64,000 nt of DNA from Thiobaca trueperi (GCF_004342175.1 NZ_SMAO01000011.1:38721-102720); one strand, 5' to 3'; numbered from the stretch's first letter, positions 48,032 through 57,181 are shown. The notes: a model not told the origin generated them from the letters alone. A program made the numbers and translations.

Positions 48032-49285
48032 ATGGCCATCGATAAGCACATCACTCCGATGCTCGATCAGCTTGAGACCGGCCCCTGGCCGAGCTTTGTC
48101 TCCGGCATCAAGCGTCTGCGCGATCAGCATCCCGATCCGCGCATCAATGAGATGACCAACGACCTGCTCGGTCAGCTCGAACATTCCTATGAAACCCGCA
48201 AGGGTTACTGGAAGGGTGGCACGGTGTCGGTTTACCGCTATGGCGGCGGCATCATTCCGCGCTTTTCCGAAGCCGCTCAGTCCTTTCCGCATTCGAAGGA
48301 ATTTCACACCCTGCGCGTCCAGCCGCCAGCGGGCAATCATTACACCACGGCCATGCTGCGCCAGTTGGCCGATAGCTGGGAGAAGTACGGGTCAGGGCTC
48401 GTCACCTTCCACGGCCAGACCGGCAATATCATGTTCATCGGCGCCAGTACTGAGAACACTCAGCCCTTTTTCGACGAGATCAACGAATACGGCTGGGATC
48501 TCGGCGGTGCCGGTCCCTGCGTGCGCACCGCCATGTCCTGTATCGGCTCGGCGCGCTGCGAGATGTCCTGCACCAATGAACTGAAAGCGCATCGACTGCT
48601 GGTCAACAATTTCGTCGATGACGTGCATCGTCCGGCGCTGCCCTACAAATTCAAGTTCAAGGTGTCCGGCTGTCCCAACGACTGTCAGAACGCCATCGAA
48701 CGCTCCGACTTCGCCATCCTCGGCACCTGGCGTGACGACATGAAGGTGGATCAGGCCGAGGTGCAGCGTTACGTCGCCGAGCAGGGTCGTCAGTATTACA
48801 TCGACAACGTCATCACCCGCTGCCCGACCCAGGCGCTGGCGCTCAACGACGACGATACGCTCGACATCAACAACCGCGACTGCGTGCGCTGCATGCACTG
48901 TCTGAACGTCATGCCCAAGGCGCTGCATCCCGGCGATGACAAGGGTGTCACCATCCTCATCGGCGGCAAGCGCACGCTCAAGATCGGCGATCTGATGGGC
49001 ACCGTCGTCGTGCCCTTCAAAAAGCTCGAAACCGAGGAGGACTATGAGTCGCTGGTCGAGCTGGCGACGACCATCATCGATTTCTGGGCCGAGAACGGCC
49101 TGGAGCACGAACGCTGCGGCGAGATGATCGAGCGGATCGGGCTGGCGACCTTCCTGGAAGGTATCGGTATCGAGCCGGATCCGAACATGCTGAATCACCC
49201 GCGTCAGAGCTCCTATGTCCGCACCGATGGCTGGGACGAGGCGGCGGCAGAGTGGTTCGCGCGTCAGGCCGAGACGGCCAGATAA
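48032..49285 (+). CDS. dsrA: Reverse-type dissimilatory sulfite reductase, alpha subunit
   Basis: A 417-residue cytoplasmic subunit that, with DsrB, oxidises DsrC-bound sulfur to sulfite. Siroheme-cluster ligands Cys170, Cys176, Cys214 and Cys218 are in SCIGSARCEMSC and SGCPNDCQNA. The ferredoxin domain has Cys264 and Cys284/287/290 (RDCVRCMHC). GAGGAG precedes the ATG by 9 nt. First gene of dsrABEFHCMKLJOPN, the order of Allochromatium vinosum. Confidence 0.97.
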   Translation: MAIDKHITPMLDQLETGPWPSFVSGIKRLRDQHPDPRINEMTNDLLGQLEHSYETRKGYWKGGTVSVYRYGGGIIPRFSEAAQSFPHSKEFHTLRVQPPAGNHYTTAMLRQLADSWEKYGSGLVTFHGQTGNIMFIGASTENTQPFFDEINEYGWDLGGAGPCVRTAMSCIGSARCEMSCTNELKAHRLLVNNFVDDVHRPALPYKFKFKVSGCPNDCQNAIERSDFAILGTWRDDMKVDQAEVQRYVAEQGRQYYIDNVITRCPTQALALNDDDTLDINNRDCVRCMHCLNVMPKALHPGDDKGVTILIGGKRTLKIGDLMGTVVVPFKKLETEEDYESLVELATTIIDFWAENGLEHERCGEMIERIGLATFLEGIGIEPDPNMLNHPRQSSYVRTDGWDEAAAEWFARQAETAR

Positions 49286-49317
49286 CACGGTTTCCAAGAA
49301 TCACTGGAGAACAGGCG

Positions 49318-50388
49318 ATGGCCGAGAGACGCGAGCCGATCGAATCCGGGTGCCCCGATCCCTGGCAATACATGCATCCCGTGATGCGCAGGAATTTCGG
49401 GCAGTGGAAATATCACGAACATCCCCGTCCGGGTGTGCTGCTGCATGTCGCCTACAGCGGCGACAAACTCTGGACGGTCAAGGCCGGCACCCAGCGCATC
49501 CTTGATGTCTTCACCCTGCGCAAGCTGTGCGACATCGGCGATGAGTATGCCGAGGGCTACGTCCACTTCACCATCCGCTCCAACATCGAGTATCTGGTCA
49601 GCGACGAGTCCAGGGTCGCGCCGCTGATCGAGGCGCTGGAAGGGGCCGGTTTCGTGGTCGGCGGCACCCAGAATTCGGTCGCCATGATTTCGCACACCCA
49701 AGGCTGGCTGCACTGTGACATCCCCGGCACCGACGCTTCTGGTGTGGTGAAGTCGATGATGGATGAACTCGTCGATGAGTTCCGCAACACCAACATGCCC
49801 AACCGGGTGCATATCACCACCTCCTGCTGCCAGATCAACTGCGGCGGTCAGGGCGATATCGCCATCAATGTGCAGCACACCAAGCCGCCGAAGATCAACC
49901 ATGATCTGGTCGCCAATGTCTGCGAACGGCCATCGGTCGTGGCGCGCTGCCCGGTGGCGGCCATCCGTCCGGCAATGGTCAACGGCAAGCCCTCGCTGGA
50001 GGTCGATGAGCGCAAGTGCATCTGCTGCGGCGCCTGCTATCCGCCCTGTCCGCCGATGCAGATCAACGATCCCGAGCACTCCAAGCTGGCGATCTGGGTG
50101 GGCGGCAATCATTCCAACGCGCGCGGCAAGCCCACGTTCCAGAAACTGGTCGCCGCTGGCATCCCCAACAATCCGCCACGCTGGCCGGAGGCGACCGCCA
50201 TCGTCAAGCGCATCCTCAAGGCTTACAAGGAAGGCGCCAGAGACTGGGAGCGGATCAACGAGTGGATCGAGCGCATCGGCTGGCCGCGCTTCTTCGAGGA
50301 GGTCGAACTGCCGTTCACCAAGTATCACATCGATACCTGGCGCGGCGCGCGGGCAAGTCTCAACAGTTCATCCTATATCCGGTTTTGA
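49318..50388 (+). CDS. dsrB: Reverse-type dissimilatory sulfite reductase, beta subunit
   Basis: A 356-residue subunit of the DsrA2B2 enzyme. Siroheme-cluster region around HITTSCCQINCGGQGDIAI and CERPSVVARCPVAAIRP; ferredoxin cluster ligands at Cys234, 237, 240 and 244 (KCICCGACYPPC). The C-terminal end is helical and basic as in the family. TGGAGA lies 10 nt before ATG 49318; the frame is open into dsrA but that part is not conserved. 32 bp after dsrA, 7 bp before dsrE. Confidence 0.97.
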   Translation: MAERREPIESGCPDPWQYMHPVMRRNFGQWKYHEHPRPGVLLHVAYSGDKLWTVKAGTQRILDVFTLRKLCDIGDEYAEGYVHFTIRSNIEYLVSDESRVAPLIEALEGAGFVVGGTQNSVAMISHTQGWLHCDIPGTDASGVVKSMMDELVDEFRNTNMPNRVHITTSCCQINCGGQGDIAINVQHTKPPKINHDLVANVCERPSVVARCPVAAIRPAMVNGKPSLEVDERKCICCGACYPPCPPMQINDPEHSKLAIWVGGNHSNARGKPTFQKLVAAGIPNNPPRWPEATAIVKRILKAYKEGARDWERINEWIERIGWPRFFEEVELPFTKYHIDTWRGARASLNSSSYIRF

Positions 50389-50395
50389 GGTTGCC

Positions 50396-50788
50396 ATGAA
50401 GTTCGCGCTTCAGATCAACGAAGGCCCCTATCAGCATCAGGCGTCCGACTCGGCCTATTTTTTTGCGAAGGCGCTGCTGGAGAAGGGACACGAGATCTTT
50501 CGGGTTTTTTTCTATCACGACGGGGTCAACAACGCGACCCGTCTGACCACTCCCCCCCAGGATGACCGGCACATCGTCAACCGCTGGGCCGAGCTGGCCG
50601 GGCAATATGATCTGGATCTGGTCGTCTGCGTCGCCGCCGCCCAGCGTCGCGGCATCGTCGATGGGGGTGAGATGACCCGCAACGGCAAGGATGCGACCAA
50701 CATCCATCCCCGGTTCCGTATCTCGGGACTCGGGCAACTGGTCGAGGCGGCGATCCAGGCCGACCGTCTTGTGGTTTTCGGGGATTGA
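50396..50788 (+). CDS. dsrE: Sulfurtransferase subunit DsrE
   Basis: A 130-residue subunit of the DsrE2F2H2 complex, a TusBCD homologue that passes persulfide sulfur to DsrC. Sulfur-carrying Cys78 is in LDLVVCVAAAQRRG. N-terminus MKFALQINEGPYQHQASDSA. Starts 7 bp after dsrB with dsrF 11 bp downstream. Confidence 0.96.
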   Translation: MKFALQINEGPYQHQASDSAYFFAKALLEKGHEIFRVFFYHDGVNNATRLTTPPQDDRHIVNRWAELAGQYDLDLVVCVAAAQRRGIVDGGEMTRNGKDATNIHPRFRISGLGQLVEAAIQADRLVVFGD

Positions 50789-50799
50789 GGGAGCCGGTC

Positions 50800-51210
50800 A
50801 TGTCTGAAATCGTGAAGAAGTTTCTCTACCTCAATCGCCGGGCGCCCTACGGCAGCATCCATGCCTGGGAGGCGCTGGAAGTGGTGCTGATCGGCGCGGC
50901 CTTCGATCAGGACGTGAGCGTGCTCTTTCTGGACGACGGGGTCTGTCAGCTCATCAAAGGCCAGGACACTAAGGGGATCGGGATGAAAAACTTCTCGCCC
51001 ACTTATCGCACCCTGGGCGACTACGACATCCGGAAGATCTATGTGGATCGCGTGTCGCTGGAAAGGCGCGGGCTGACCCCGGACGATCTGATCGAGATCG
51101 CTGGCGAAGACCCGGAGACCGAAGAAGAAATCGAGAATCTCGTTGAGGTCATCGACAGGGCGCGCGTCAGCGCGCTGATGAACGAATCTGACGCGATCTT
51201 CAGCTTTTAA
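50800..51210 (+). CDS. dsrF: DsrF, DsrEFH complex subunit
   Basis: A 136-residue DsrE-fold protein (KKFLYLNRRAPYGSIHAWEALE, FDQDVSVLFLDDGVCQL), homologous to TusC. It is a structural partner in DsrEFH. GAGGGAG precedes ATG 50800; the frame begins at 50785 inside dsrE. The TAA stop at 51208-51210 lies inside the end of a family B repeat, so the last codons adjoin the element. Confidence 0.95.
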   Translation: MSEIVKKFLYLNRRAPYGSIHAWEALEVVLIGAAFDQDVSVLFLDDGVCQLIKGQDTKGIGMKNFSPTYRTLGDYDIRKIYVDRVSLERRGLTPDDLIEIAGEDPETEEEIENLVEVIDRARVSALMNESDAIFSF

Positions 51211-51291
51211 TCCGCGTTCAGAGCGGGCGGCTGAGTTCGGGTTAAATTCGATCTTCGGCGCATTCACGGAACCAAGTGGGGCGCGGTTTAA
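51205..51291 (+). repeat. Family B element on the dsrF stop codon
   Basis: TTTTAATCCGCGTTC at the left end carries the dsrF stop TAA; the right end is GGGGCGCGGTTTAA (51278-51291). It aligns along its length with the copy before rlmE (11250-11338) on the other strand. Confidence 0.85.
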
Positions 51292-51305
51292 TATTTTGAG
51301 TTTTA

Positions 51306-51392
51306 TATAAATCGCGCCAACTCCAGTCGTCGTCGATGCAGCCGAAGTGGTTCAATTCAAAAATATCGCCTGCCGCACTGGGGCGCGATTTA
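51306..51392 (-). repeat. Second family B element in the dsrF-dsrH gap
   Basis: TAAATCGCGCC at 51308-51318 is exactly complementary to 51382-51392. Centre matches the copy upstream of dsrA (AGTGYGGCAGGCGAT, on the minus strand). Confidence 0.85.
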
Positions 51393-51414
51393 GCGGTTTA
51401 AGAGGATGCTGCGC

Positions 51415-51723
51415 ATGGCCATTCTGCATACGGTCAATCAATCGCCCTTCGAGCGGAATTCGTTAGAATCCTGCCTGACCTTCGCCACGGATGGCGCCGC
51501 TGTCATGCTGTTCGAGAATGGCGTCTATGCGGCCCTGTCGGGAACCGGCGTCGAGAACCAGATGATGCAGGCGCTCGGCAGGCTCAGGATCTATGTGCTC
51601 GGCCCCGACCTGCGGGCGCGGGGATTGACCGAGGGGCGCGTGATTCCTGGCATCAGCGTGGTGGATTATGCGGATTTCGTGGATCTGGCTGTGGAGCATC
51701 AAGCCGTCCAGTCCTGGTTGTAA
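51415..51723 (+). CDS. dsrH: DsrH, DsrEFH complex subunit
   Basis: A 102-residue TusB homologue; Cys20 in NSLESCLTF is the conserved cysteine. N-terminus MAILHTVNQSPFERN. I choose ATG 51415 since AAGAGG lies 9 nt upstream; ATG 51406 touches that site. The dsrF-dsrH gap of 204 bp is filled by two repeat elements. Confidence 0.95.
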   Translation: MAILHTVNQSPFERNSLESCLTFATDGAAVMLFENGVYAALSGTGVENQMMQALGRLRIYVLGPDLRARGLTEGRVIPGISVVDYADFVDLAVEHQAVQSWL

Positions 51724-51762
51724 TGTTCGTTCGACAGAAACTGAATCAAGAGGAGCATCGAG

Positions 51763-52101
51763 ATGGCAAACACGATTGAGGTTGACGGCAAGCAATTCAC
51801 TGTGGATGAAGAAGGCTATCTGGCCGACCTCAACGATTGGGTGCCGGGCGTCGCCACCGTCATGGCCGGCCAGGACAATCTGGAACTCACCAGTGAGCAC
51901 TGGGACATCATCAATTTCCTGCGCGAATATTACGCGGAATATCAGATCGCTCCCGCCGTGCGGGTCCTGACCAAAGCGGTCGGCAAGCAGCTCGGCAAGG
52001 ACAAGGGCAACAGCAAATATCTCTATAGCCTCTTTCCTTACGGCCCCGCCAAGCAGGCGTGCCGCTTCGCCGGCCTGCCCAAGCCCACCGGCTGCGTCTG
52101 A
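51763..52101 (+). CDS. dsrC: DsrC sulfur-carrier protein
   Basis: A 112-residue protein with both redox cysteines, Cys100 and Cys111, in the swinging arm KQACRFAGLPKPTGCV. DsrC receives sulfur from DsrEFH, is the substrate of DsrAB as a persulfide, and its trisulfide or disulfide state is handled by DsrMKJOP. GAGGAG precedes the ATG. In A. vinosum dsrC is also expressed separately from the operon; no clear promoter is visible in the 39-bp gap here. Confidence 0.97.
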   Translation: MANTIEVDGKQFTVDEEGYLADLNDWVPGVATVMAGQDNLELTSEHWDIINFLREYYAEYQIAPAVRVLTKAVGKQLGKDKGNSKYLYSLFPYGPAKQACRFAGLPKPTGCV

Positions 52102-52159
52102 ACGCCAACAAGGATAATCAGACAGGATTTTCAGGTGTTTTCCGGGCAGGTCTCTGCCC

Positions 52160-52256
52160 GCCTGAAATGCCGTCAATGGACAGGATTAACAGGATTTAAA
52201 ACAGTAGCTTGAGAGTCCTGTCGATCCTGGAAAATCCTGTTAATCCTGTCTATTTA
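52160..52256 (+). repeat. Complete family A element between dsrC and dsrM
   Basis: GGACAGGATTAACAGGATT at 52178-52196 and AATCCTGTTAATCCTGTC at 52233-52250 are inverted, with ACAGTAGCTTGAGAG in the centre. Flanking CCTGAAATGCCGTCAA also matches the 8.9-kb copy, so the unit extends left. Confidence 0.85.
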
Positions 52257-52297
52257 ATCCTACGACTCGATGATCGATCTGCCGAGGTAGCGGAGAC

Positions 52298-53035
52298 ATG
52301 GCTTTTCTGACGACGGTCTATGCCTTCCTGTTCTATTTTGCCGCCTTCGTGCTCGTCGCCGGTCTGGTGTTCAGGATCGCTCGATACGCCCTTACTCCGG
52401 CCCCTTTGAAGATTCCGACCACGCCCGCCCCGACCACGCGCGGTGGCGTCGTCCTGCGGATGACGCGCGAGGTGGTGCTCTTTGAGAGTCTTTTTCGCGG
52501 TAACAAATGGACCTGGATCTTCGGCTGGATCTTTCATTTCGGTCTTTTTATCGTCACCCTGCGGCATCTGCGCTATTTCATCGAGCCGGTCTGGTTTCCC
52601 ATCCAGCTCGTCCAGCCCTTTGGCATTTATGGCGGTCTGGCGATGATCATCGGTCTGGCCGGACTCTGGGCGCGGCGCTTTCTGGTGGATCGGGTCCGCT
52701 ATATTTCCGCGCCCTCCGATCATCTGATCCTGGCCCTCCTGATCCTGATCGGCGTCAGCGGTCTCTTGGTCAAGTTCGTCTTCCATACCGACGTGGTGGC
52801 GATCAAGACCTTCTTTCTCGGGCTCTATGCCTTTGAGATCAGGCCGCTGCCAGCGGATCCGCTGCTTCTGTTGCATCTGCTCCTGGTCGCCATGCTGATG
52901 ATCCTTTTTCCCTACAGCAAGCTCCTGCACGCCCCCGGACTCTTTTTCAGTCCGAGCCGCAATCAGGCCGATAACCCGCGCGAACAGCGTCATCTCGCGC
53001 CCTGGGCGAAGCGGCTCGAACAGGGGCGGGGCTGA
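52298..53035 (+). CDS. dsrM: DsrM, membrane cytochrome b subunit
   Basis: A 245-residue NarI-like membrane protein with five helices and His residues suited to two b hemes (FGWIFHFGLF, TLRHLRYF, LLLLHLLLVAML). It binds DsrK and exchanges electrons with the quinone pool. dsrK starts 3 bp later, so the two are coupled. Confidence 0.95.
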   Translation: MAFLTTVYAFLFYFAAFVLVAGLVFRIARYALTPAPLKIPTTPAPTTRGGVVLRMTREVVLFESLFRGNKWTWIFGWIFHFGLFIVTLRHLRYFIEPVWFPIQLVQPFGIYGGLAMIIGLAGLWARRFLVDRVRYISAPSDHLILALLILIGVSGLLVKFVFHTDVVAIKTFFLGLYAFEIRPLPADPLLLLHLLLVAMLMILFPYSKLLHAPGLFFSPSRNQADNPREQRHLAPWAKRLEQGRG

Positions 53036-53038
53036 ATC

Positions 53039-54595
53039 ATGGCCAAGTCCGCATTCAGAGTCCCTCCATTGAGCCAGTACACCGAGGTGCCGGCGATCAT
53101 GCCCGGCGCCATGGCGCAGAGCGCGCCCTTCGTGTCCAAGGCCGAATTCCAGGAGCCGCTCGGTTTTCCGGGCGAACTGGTCGATGACTGGCAGGCCCGG
53201 GCCATTGCGAAAATGGGCGAGCTGCTGGGCAAATACCGTTCACTGCGGGTTTATCTGGATGCCTGCGTCAAGTGCGGCGCCTGTACCGACAAGTGTCACT
53301 ATTTCCTCGGCACCAGCGACCCCCGGAACATGCCGGTCGGGCGTCAGGATCTGCTGCGCAAGGTCTATCGGCGCTATTTCACCTGGTCAGGCAGGCTCTT
53401 TCCCCGACTGGTCGGGGCCGAGGATCTGACCAGGGAAATGCTGGACGACTGGTACAGCTATTTCCATCAGTGCTCGCAGTGCCGACGCTGCTCGGTCTTC
53501 TGTCCCCTGGGCATCGATACCGCCGAAATCTCCATGGCCGCGCGCGAGATCCTGGACAGCATCGGGCTCGGTCAGAAGTACTGCAACGAGATCATCGGCA
53601 AGGTCTACAAGGTCGGCAACAATCTGGGTCTGCCCGGCCCGGCCCTGCGGCATACCCTGGAAGGTCTGGAAGAGGATGTCTACGACGATACCGGCGTGCG
53701 GGTGCGCTATCCCATCGACCAGGAGGGCGCCGAGATCCTGCTGGTGACGCCCTCGGCGGACTTCTTCGCCGAGCCCCATGTCGATGGGCTCATCGGTTAC
53801 GGCAAGGTTCTGCACGAATCCGGCATCTCCTGGACGCTCAGTTCGCACGCCTCGGAGGCCGCCAACTTTGGCATGTTCATCGGCTCCTACGACAACATGC
53901 GCCAGATCGCCCTGCGCATCCGCGAGGCGGCGATCCAGCTCAAGGTCAAGCGCATCGTTTTCGGCGAGTGCGGTCATGCCTGGCGCGTCGCCTACAGTTT
54001 TCTGAACACCCTGGCCGGACCCTGGGATTTTCTCGATCCGCGCTATCCGGTGCCGCAGCATATCTGCGAGTTCACCTACGATCTGATCCAGCAGGGCAGG
54101 CTCACCTTCGACAAGAGCCTGAACGACGACAAGGTGCTTACCTATCACGATTCCTGCAACGTCGCCCGCGCCTCGCGCATGGGCGACATGCCGGGCGGCC
54201 AGTTCGAGATCCCGCGCGCCATCATCCGCGCCACCTGCAACCACTTCCACGAGATGGACGAGGACACCATACGCGACCGCACCTTCTGTTGCGGCGGCGG
54301 CGGCGGTCTGCTGACTGACGATCTGATCGAGCTGCGGGTCAAGGGCGCCAAGCCCCGGATGGATGCGCTGAACAACGTGATGCAGGAAAAAGGCGTGACC
54401 CACATGGTCGCCATCTGCGCCATCTGCAAGAGCCAGTTCACCAAAGTGCTGCCGTATTACGGCATGGAGATGGAGCAGATTCTCAGCCTGCATCAACTGG
54501 TCTCCAACGCCATCGTGCTGACCCCGGGGCCGGACGATGAGGCGGACGAAGACGACGATGACGACCAACCGGACGACGATCCGGATCAGGAATAA
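53039..54595 (+). CDS. dsrK: DsrK, iron-sulfur catalytic subunit of DsrMKJOP
   Basis: A 518-residue HdrD-like cytoplasmic subunit. Two [4Fe-4S] binding runs (CVKCGACTDKCHYFLGT and CSQCRRCSVFCPLG) are followed by CCG-type cysteine motifs (TYHDSCNVARASRMGD, FCCGGGGGLL, CAICKSQF), which hold the noncubane cluster that reacts with DsrC. The C-terminus is a strongly acidic tail of about 20 residues (DEADEDDDDDQPDDDPDQE). Partner of DsrM. Confidence 0.96.
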   Translation: MAKSAFRVPPLSQYTEVPAIMPGAMAQSAPFVSKAEFQEPLGFPGELVDDWQARAIAKMGELLGKYRSLRVYLDACVKCGACTDKCHYFLGTSDPRNMPVGRQDLLRKVYRRYFTWSGRLFPRLVGAEDLTREMLDDWYSYFHQCSQCRRCSVFCPLGIDTAEISMAAREILDSIGLGQKYCNEIIGKVYKVGNNLGLPGPALRHTLEGLEEDVYDDTGVRVRYPIDQEGAEILLVTPSADFFAEPHVDGLIGYGKVLHESGISWTLSSHASEAANFGMFIGSYDNMRQIALRIREAAIQLKVKRIVFGECGHAWRVAYSFLNTLAGPWDFLDPRYPVPQHICEFTYDLIQQGRLTFDKSLNDDKVLTYHDSCNVARASRMGDMPGGQFEIPRAIIRATCNHFHEMDEDTIRDRTFCCGGGGGLLTDDLIELRVKGAKPRMDALNNVMQEKGVTHMVAICAICKSQFTKVLPYYGMEMEQILSLHQLVSNAIVLTPGPDDEADEDDDDDQPDDDPDQE

Positions 54596-54683
54596 CGATA
54601 AACAGACGAGGCGGCCTGACCGGGGCCGGCGGGCAGCGCCGGTTTCCGGATCAGCGTTCAATGGGTAGAGGAGAGCGATCAAG

Positions 54684-56642
54684 ATGGCGACTTCCAGCGA
54701 CGAGATGAAAACCCGGCCATCCTGGCGCCGTTTCGAGGACGGCAACCAGGTGTGGGAGAAGCTGACTGACCAGATCTTCAATCAGGATCGCTCGCACAAA
54801 TGCCCGACCTATGTCCACAAGACGCCGCCCTGTCAGGGCAGTTGTCCCTCGGGCGAGGATATTCGCGGCTGGTTGCAGATCGTGCGCGGCATGGAACAGC
54901 CGCCAGCCGGGATGGACTGGCACGAATACGCCTTTCGCCGCGCGACCGACGCCAACCCCTTTCCATCCATGATGGGCCGGGTCTGTCCTGCGCCCTGTCA
55001 GGACGGCTGCAACCGCAATCAACTGGAAGACTTCGTCGGCATCAATGCCGTCGAGCAGTTCATCGGGGATCACGCCATCGCCAAGGGCTATGGTTTCGAC
55101 CCGGCCCCGGCGGATACCGGCAAACGGATCGCCATCGTCGGCGGCGGCCCGGCCGGGCTGTCCGCCGCCTATCATCTGCGTCGCAGGGGTCATGCCTGCA
55201 CCATCTTCGAGTCCAACGAAGGTCTGGGCGGCATGTTCCGTTTCGGCATCCCCGGCTATCGCGTCCCGCGCGACAAACTGGACGCCGAGATCCAGCGCAT
55301 CCTGGATCTGGGCCAGATCGAGGTCCGGCTCAAGACCCGCGTCGGTCGGGATGTGACGGTCGAGCAGCTCGAAGCGGACTATGACGCCATCCTCTGGTCC
55401 ATTGGCTGTCAGAGCGGACGCGGTCTGCCGGTGCCGGGCTGGAACGACACCCCCAACTGCGTCTCCGGCGTCGCCTTCCTCAAGGCGTATAACGAGGGGC
55501 GGATGAAGGTCACGGCCAGCAAGGTCGTCTGCGTCGGCGGCGGCGATACCTCCATCGACGTGGTCTCGGTCGCACGCCGGCTCGGTCATATCACCAAACC
55601 GGGTAAACGCGATCTGCCCGAGACCGTGATCCATGACGGCTACGTCGCCCATGACGCCGTCACGGCAGCCGTCGCCAAGGGCGCTCAGGTCACGCTGACC
55701 TCGCTCTTCACCCGCGACCGGATGACGGCCTCCGAACACGAGGTCCATGATGCGACCCGCGAGGGCGTCACCATTCTGGATGGCGTCATGCCGCTCGAAG
55801 TCATCAAGGACGACACGGGCCGCGCGACCGGACTGAAGGTGGCCGACTGCACCCTGACGGATGGTCGCCCAACCCCGGTGGAGGGCACCGAGCGGGTGCT
55901 TCCCGCCGATCTCATCGTCTCCGCCATCGGTCAGGGCGGCGATCTCTCGGGTCTGGAGTCCTTCGACAATGGACGCGGCCTGATGAGCGCGGATCCCTTC
56001 CAGCAGATGCCCGGCAGGCCCGGCCATTTCGTCGCTGGCGACATCGTGCGTCCGCATCTGCTCACCACCGCCATCGGTCAGTCCTGGATCGCCGCCGAGT
56101 CCATCGACGCCTATGTGATGCAGGCCGGAGAGCCGCGTCGCCCCCGGATCGATGTGCATCATTTCAACCTGCTGACGAAGCTGAACGAGTCCGGTCTGGC
56201 GCCCGTGACCTTCAGTGCCAGCGGCGACCTGCGCGGGACGGCGTCAGCCAGCTATGCCGTCCATAACTACGAGGATCGCTCCGGCGCCGAAATCATCCCG
56301 CACGACGAGCTCTTTCTCGGTCACTTCAACTTTGTGCCGCGTCATCTCCGCCGCGAAGAGACACCCTCCGCTGACGATGTCCTGGGCCATTTTCAGGAGC
56401 GGGTGATCGGTCTGACCGAAGAGGAGGCGATCAGCGAAGCCAAACGCTGCATGAGCTGCGGCATCTGCTTCGAGTGCGACAACTGTGTCATCTATTGTCC
56501 GCAGGACGCCGTTTTCCGGGTCGATAAAAAGACCTACACCACTGGCCGTTATGTCGAAACCGACTATGCCCGCTGCATCGGCTGTCACATCTGTGCGGAT
56601 GTCTGTCCGACCGGATACATCAAAATGGGTTTGGGCGAATAA
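54684..56642 (+). CDS. dsrL: DsrL, NAD(P)H-linked flavoprotein acting with DsrAB
   Basis: A 652-residue protein like the glutamate synthase small subunit. N-terminal Cys-rich part (CPTYVHKTPPCQGSCPSGED), FAD-binding GGGPAGLSAAYHL, NAD(P)-binding GGGDTSIDVVSVA, and a C-terminal ferredoxin domain (CMSCGICFECDNC...CPQDAV, CIGCHICADVCPTGY). It takes electrons from DsrAB during sulfur oxidation and reduces NAD+. GAGGAG precedes the ATG. Between dsrK and dsrJ as in A. vinosum. Confidence 0.96.
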   Translation: MATSSDEMKTRPSWRRFEDGNQVWEKLTDQIFNQDRSHKCPTYVHKTPPCQGSCPSGEDIRGWLQIVRGMEQPPAGMDWHEYAFRRATDANPFPSMMGRVCPAPCQDGCNRNQLEDFVGINAVEQFIGDHAIAKGYGFDPAPADTGKRIAIVGGGPAGLSAAYHLRRRGHACTIFESNEGLGGMFRFGIPGYRVPRDKLDAEIQRILDLGQIEVRLKTRVGRDVTVEQLEADYDAILWSIGCQSGRGLPVPGWNDTPNCVSGVAFLKAYNEGRMKVTASKVVCVGGGDTSIDVVSVARRLGHITKPGKRDLPETVIHDGYVAHDAVTAAVAKGAQVTLTSLFTRDRMTASEHEVHDATREGVTILDGVMPLEVIKDDTGRATGLKVADCTLTDGRPTPVEGTERVLPADLIVSAIGQGGDLSGLESFDNGRGLMSADPFQQMPGRPGHFVAGDIVRPHLLTTAIGQSWIAAESIDAYVMQAGEPRRPRIDVHHFNLLTKLNESGLAPVTFSASGDLRGTASASYAVHNYEDRSGAEIIPHDELFLGHFNFVPRHLRREETPSADDVLGHFQERVIGLTEEEAISEAKRCMSCGICFECDNCVIYCPQDAVFRVDKKTYTTGRYVETDYARCIGCHICADVCPTGYIKMGLGE

Positions 56643-56668
56643 GGTACTTTCCGGGGAATATGCCGTGA

Positions 56669-56687
56669 ATCCTGTTCATCCTGTCAC
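56669..56687 (-). repeat. Short family A fragment between dsrL and dsrJ
   Basis: AATCCTGTTCATCCTGTCA, one diverged end of family A. Confidence 0.5.
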
Positions 56688-56746
56688 AACGATTCGCTGC
56701 CGACATCCGGCAGCCAGCACATCACCTGATCCACATGGAGGCATTG

Positions 56747-57181
56747 ATGGCTGAAGCCCTGCGCAGAGCCCGCCCGGTTGCGCTGGCGCTGCTCTGGATG
56801 CTCGCCGTTCCGGGCCTCCAGGCGGCTGAGACGAAAGGCCATGTGGTCGAGGGCTCGCGTGCCGCCGGTCTTGCGGAGTGCGTGAAACCCGCCGCACAGA
56901 TGCGCCGCCAGCACATGGAATTCATCAAGCATCAGCGCATCGTGACGGTGCATGAGGGTGTCCGGGACACCCCTTACAGCCTCGCCGGCTGTGTCGAGTG
57001 TCATGTTCGTTACGATGAACGGCAGATTCCCACGCCGATCAATCATCCGGATCAATTCTGCGGAGCCTGTCATGCCTTTGCTGCCGTCGATCTGAACTGC
57101 TTCGACTGTCACGCGGCCGTGCCCAATGGCGGACAGGAATCCGTCAGCCCGTCTCGCCGCGAGGGGGAAGCGCATCCATGA
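56747..57181 (+). CDS. dsrJ: DsrJ, periplasmic triheme cytochrome c
   Basis: A 144-residue exported cytochrome with an uncleaved-type signal (residues 1-26) and three CXXCH motifs at 82-86, 105-109 and 118-122. Cys45 (LAECVKP) matches the unusual Cys heme ligand known in A. vinosum DsrJ. I choose ATG 56747 because GGAGG lies 5 nt upstream; ATG 56735 precedes the Shine-Dalgarno. Overlaps dsrO by 4 bp. Confidence 0.95.
   Translation: MAEALRRARPVALALLWMLAVPGLQAAETKGHVVEGSRAAGLAECVKPAAQMRRQHMEFIKHQRIVTVHEGVRDTPYSLAGCVECHVRYDERQIPTPINHPDQFCGACHAFAAVDLNCFDCHAAVPNGGQESVSPSRREGEAHP

Noticed and set aside
53387..54781. 464-codon open frame antisense to dsrK
   Set aside because: Shadow of dsrK; no ribosome site and no recognisable domain.
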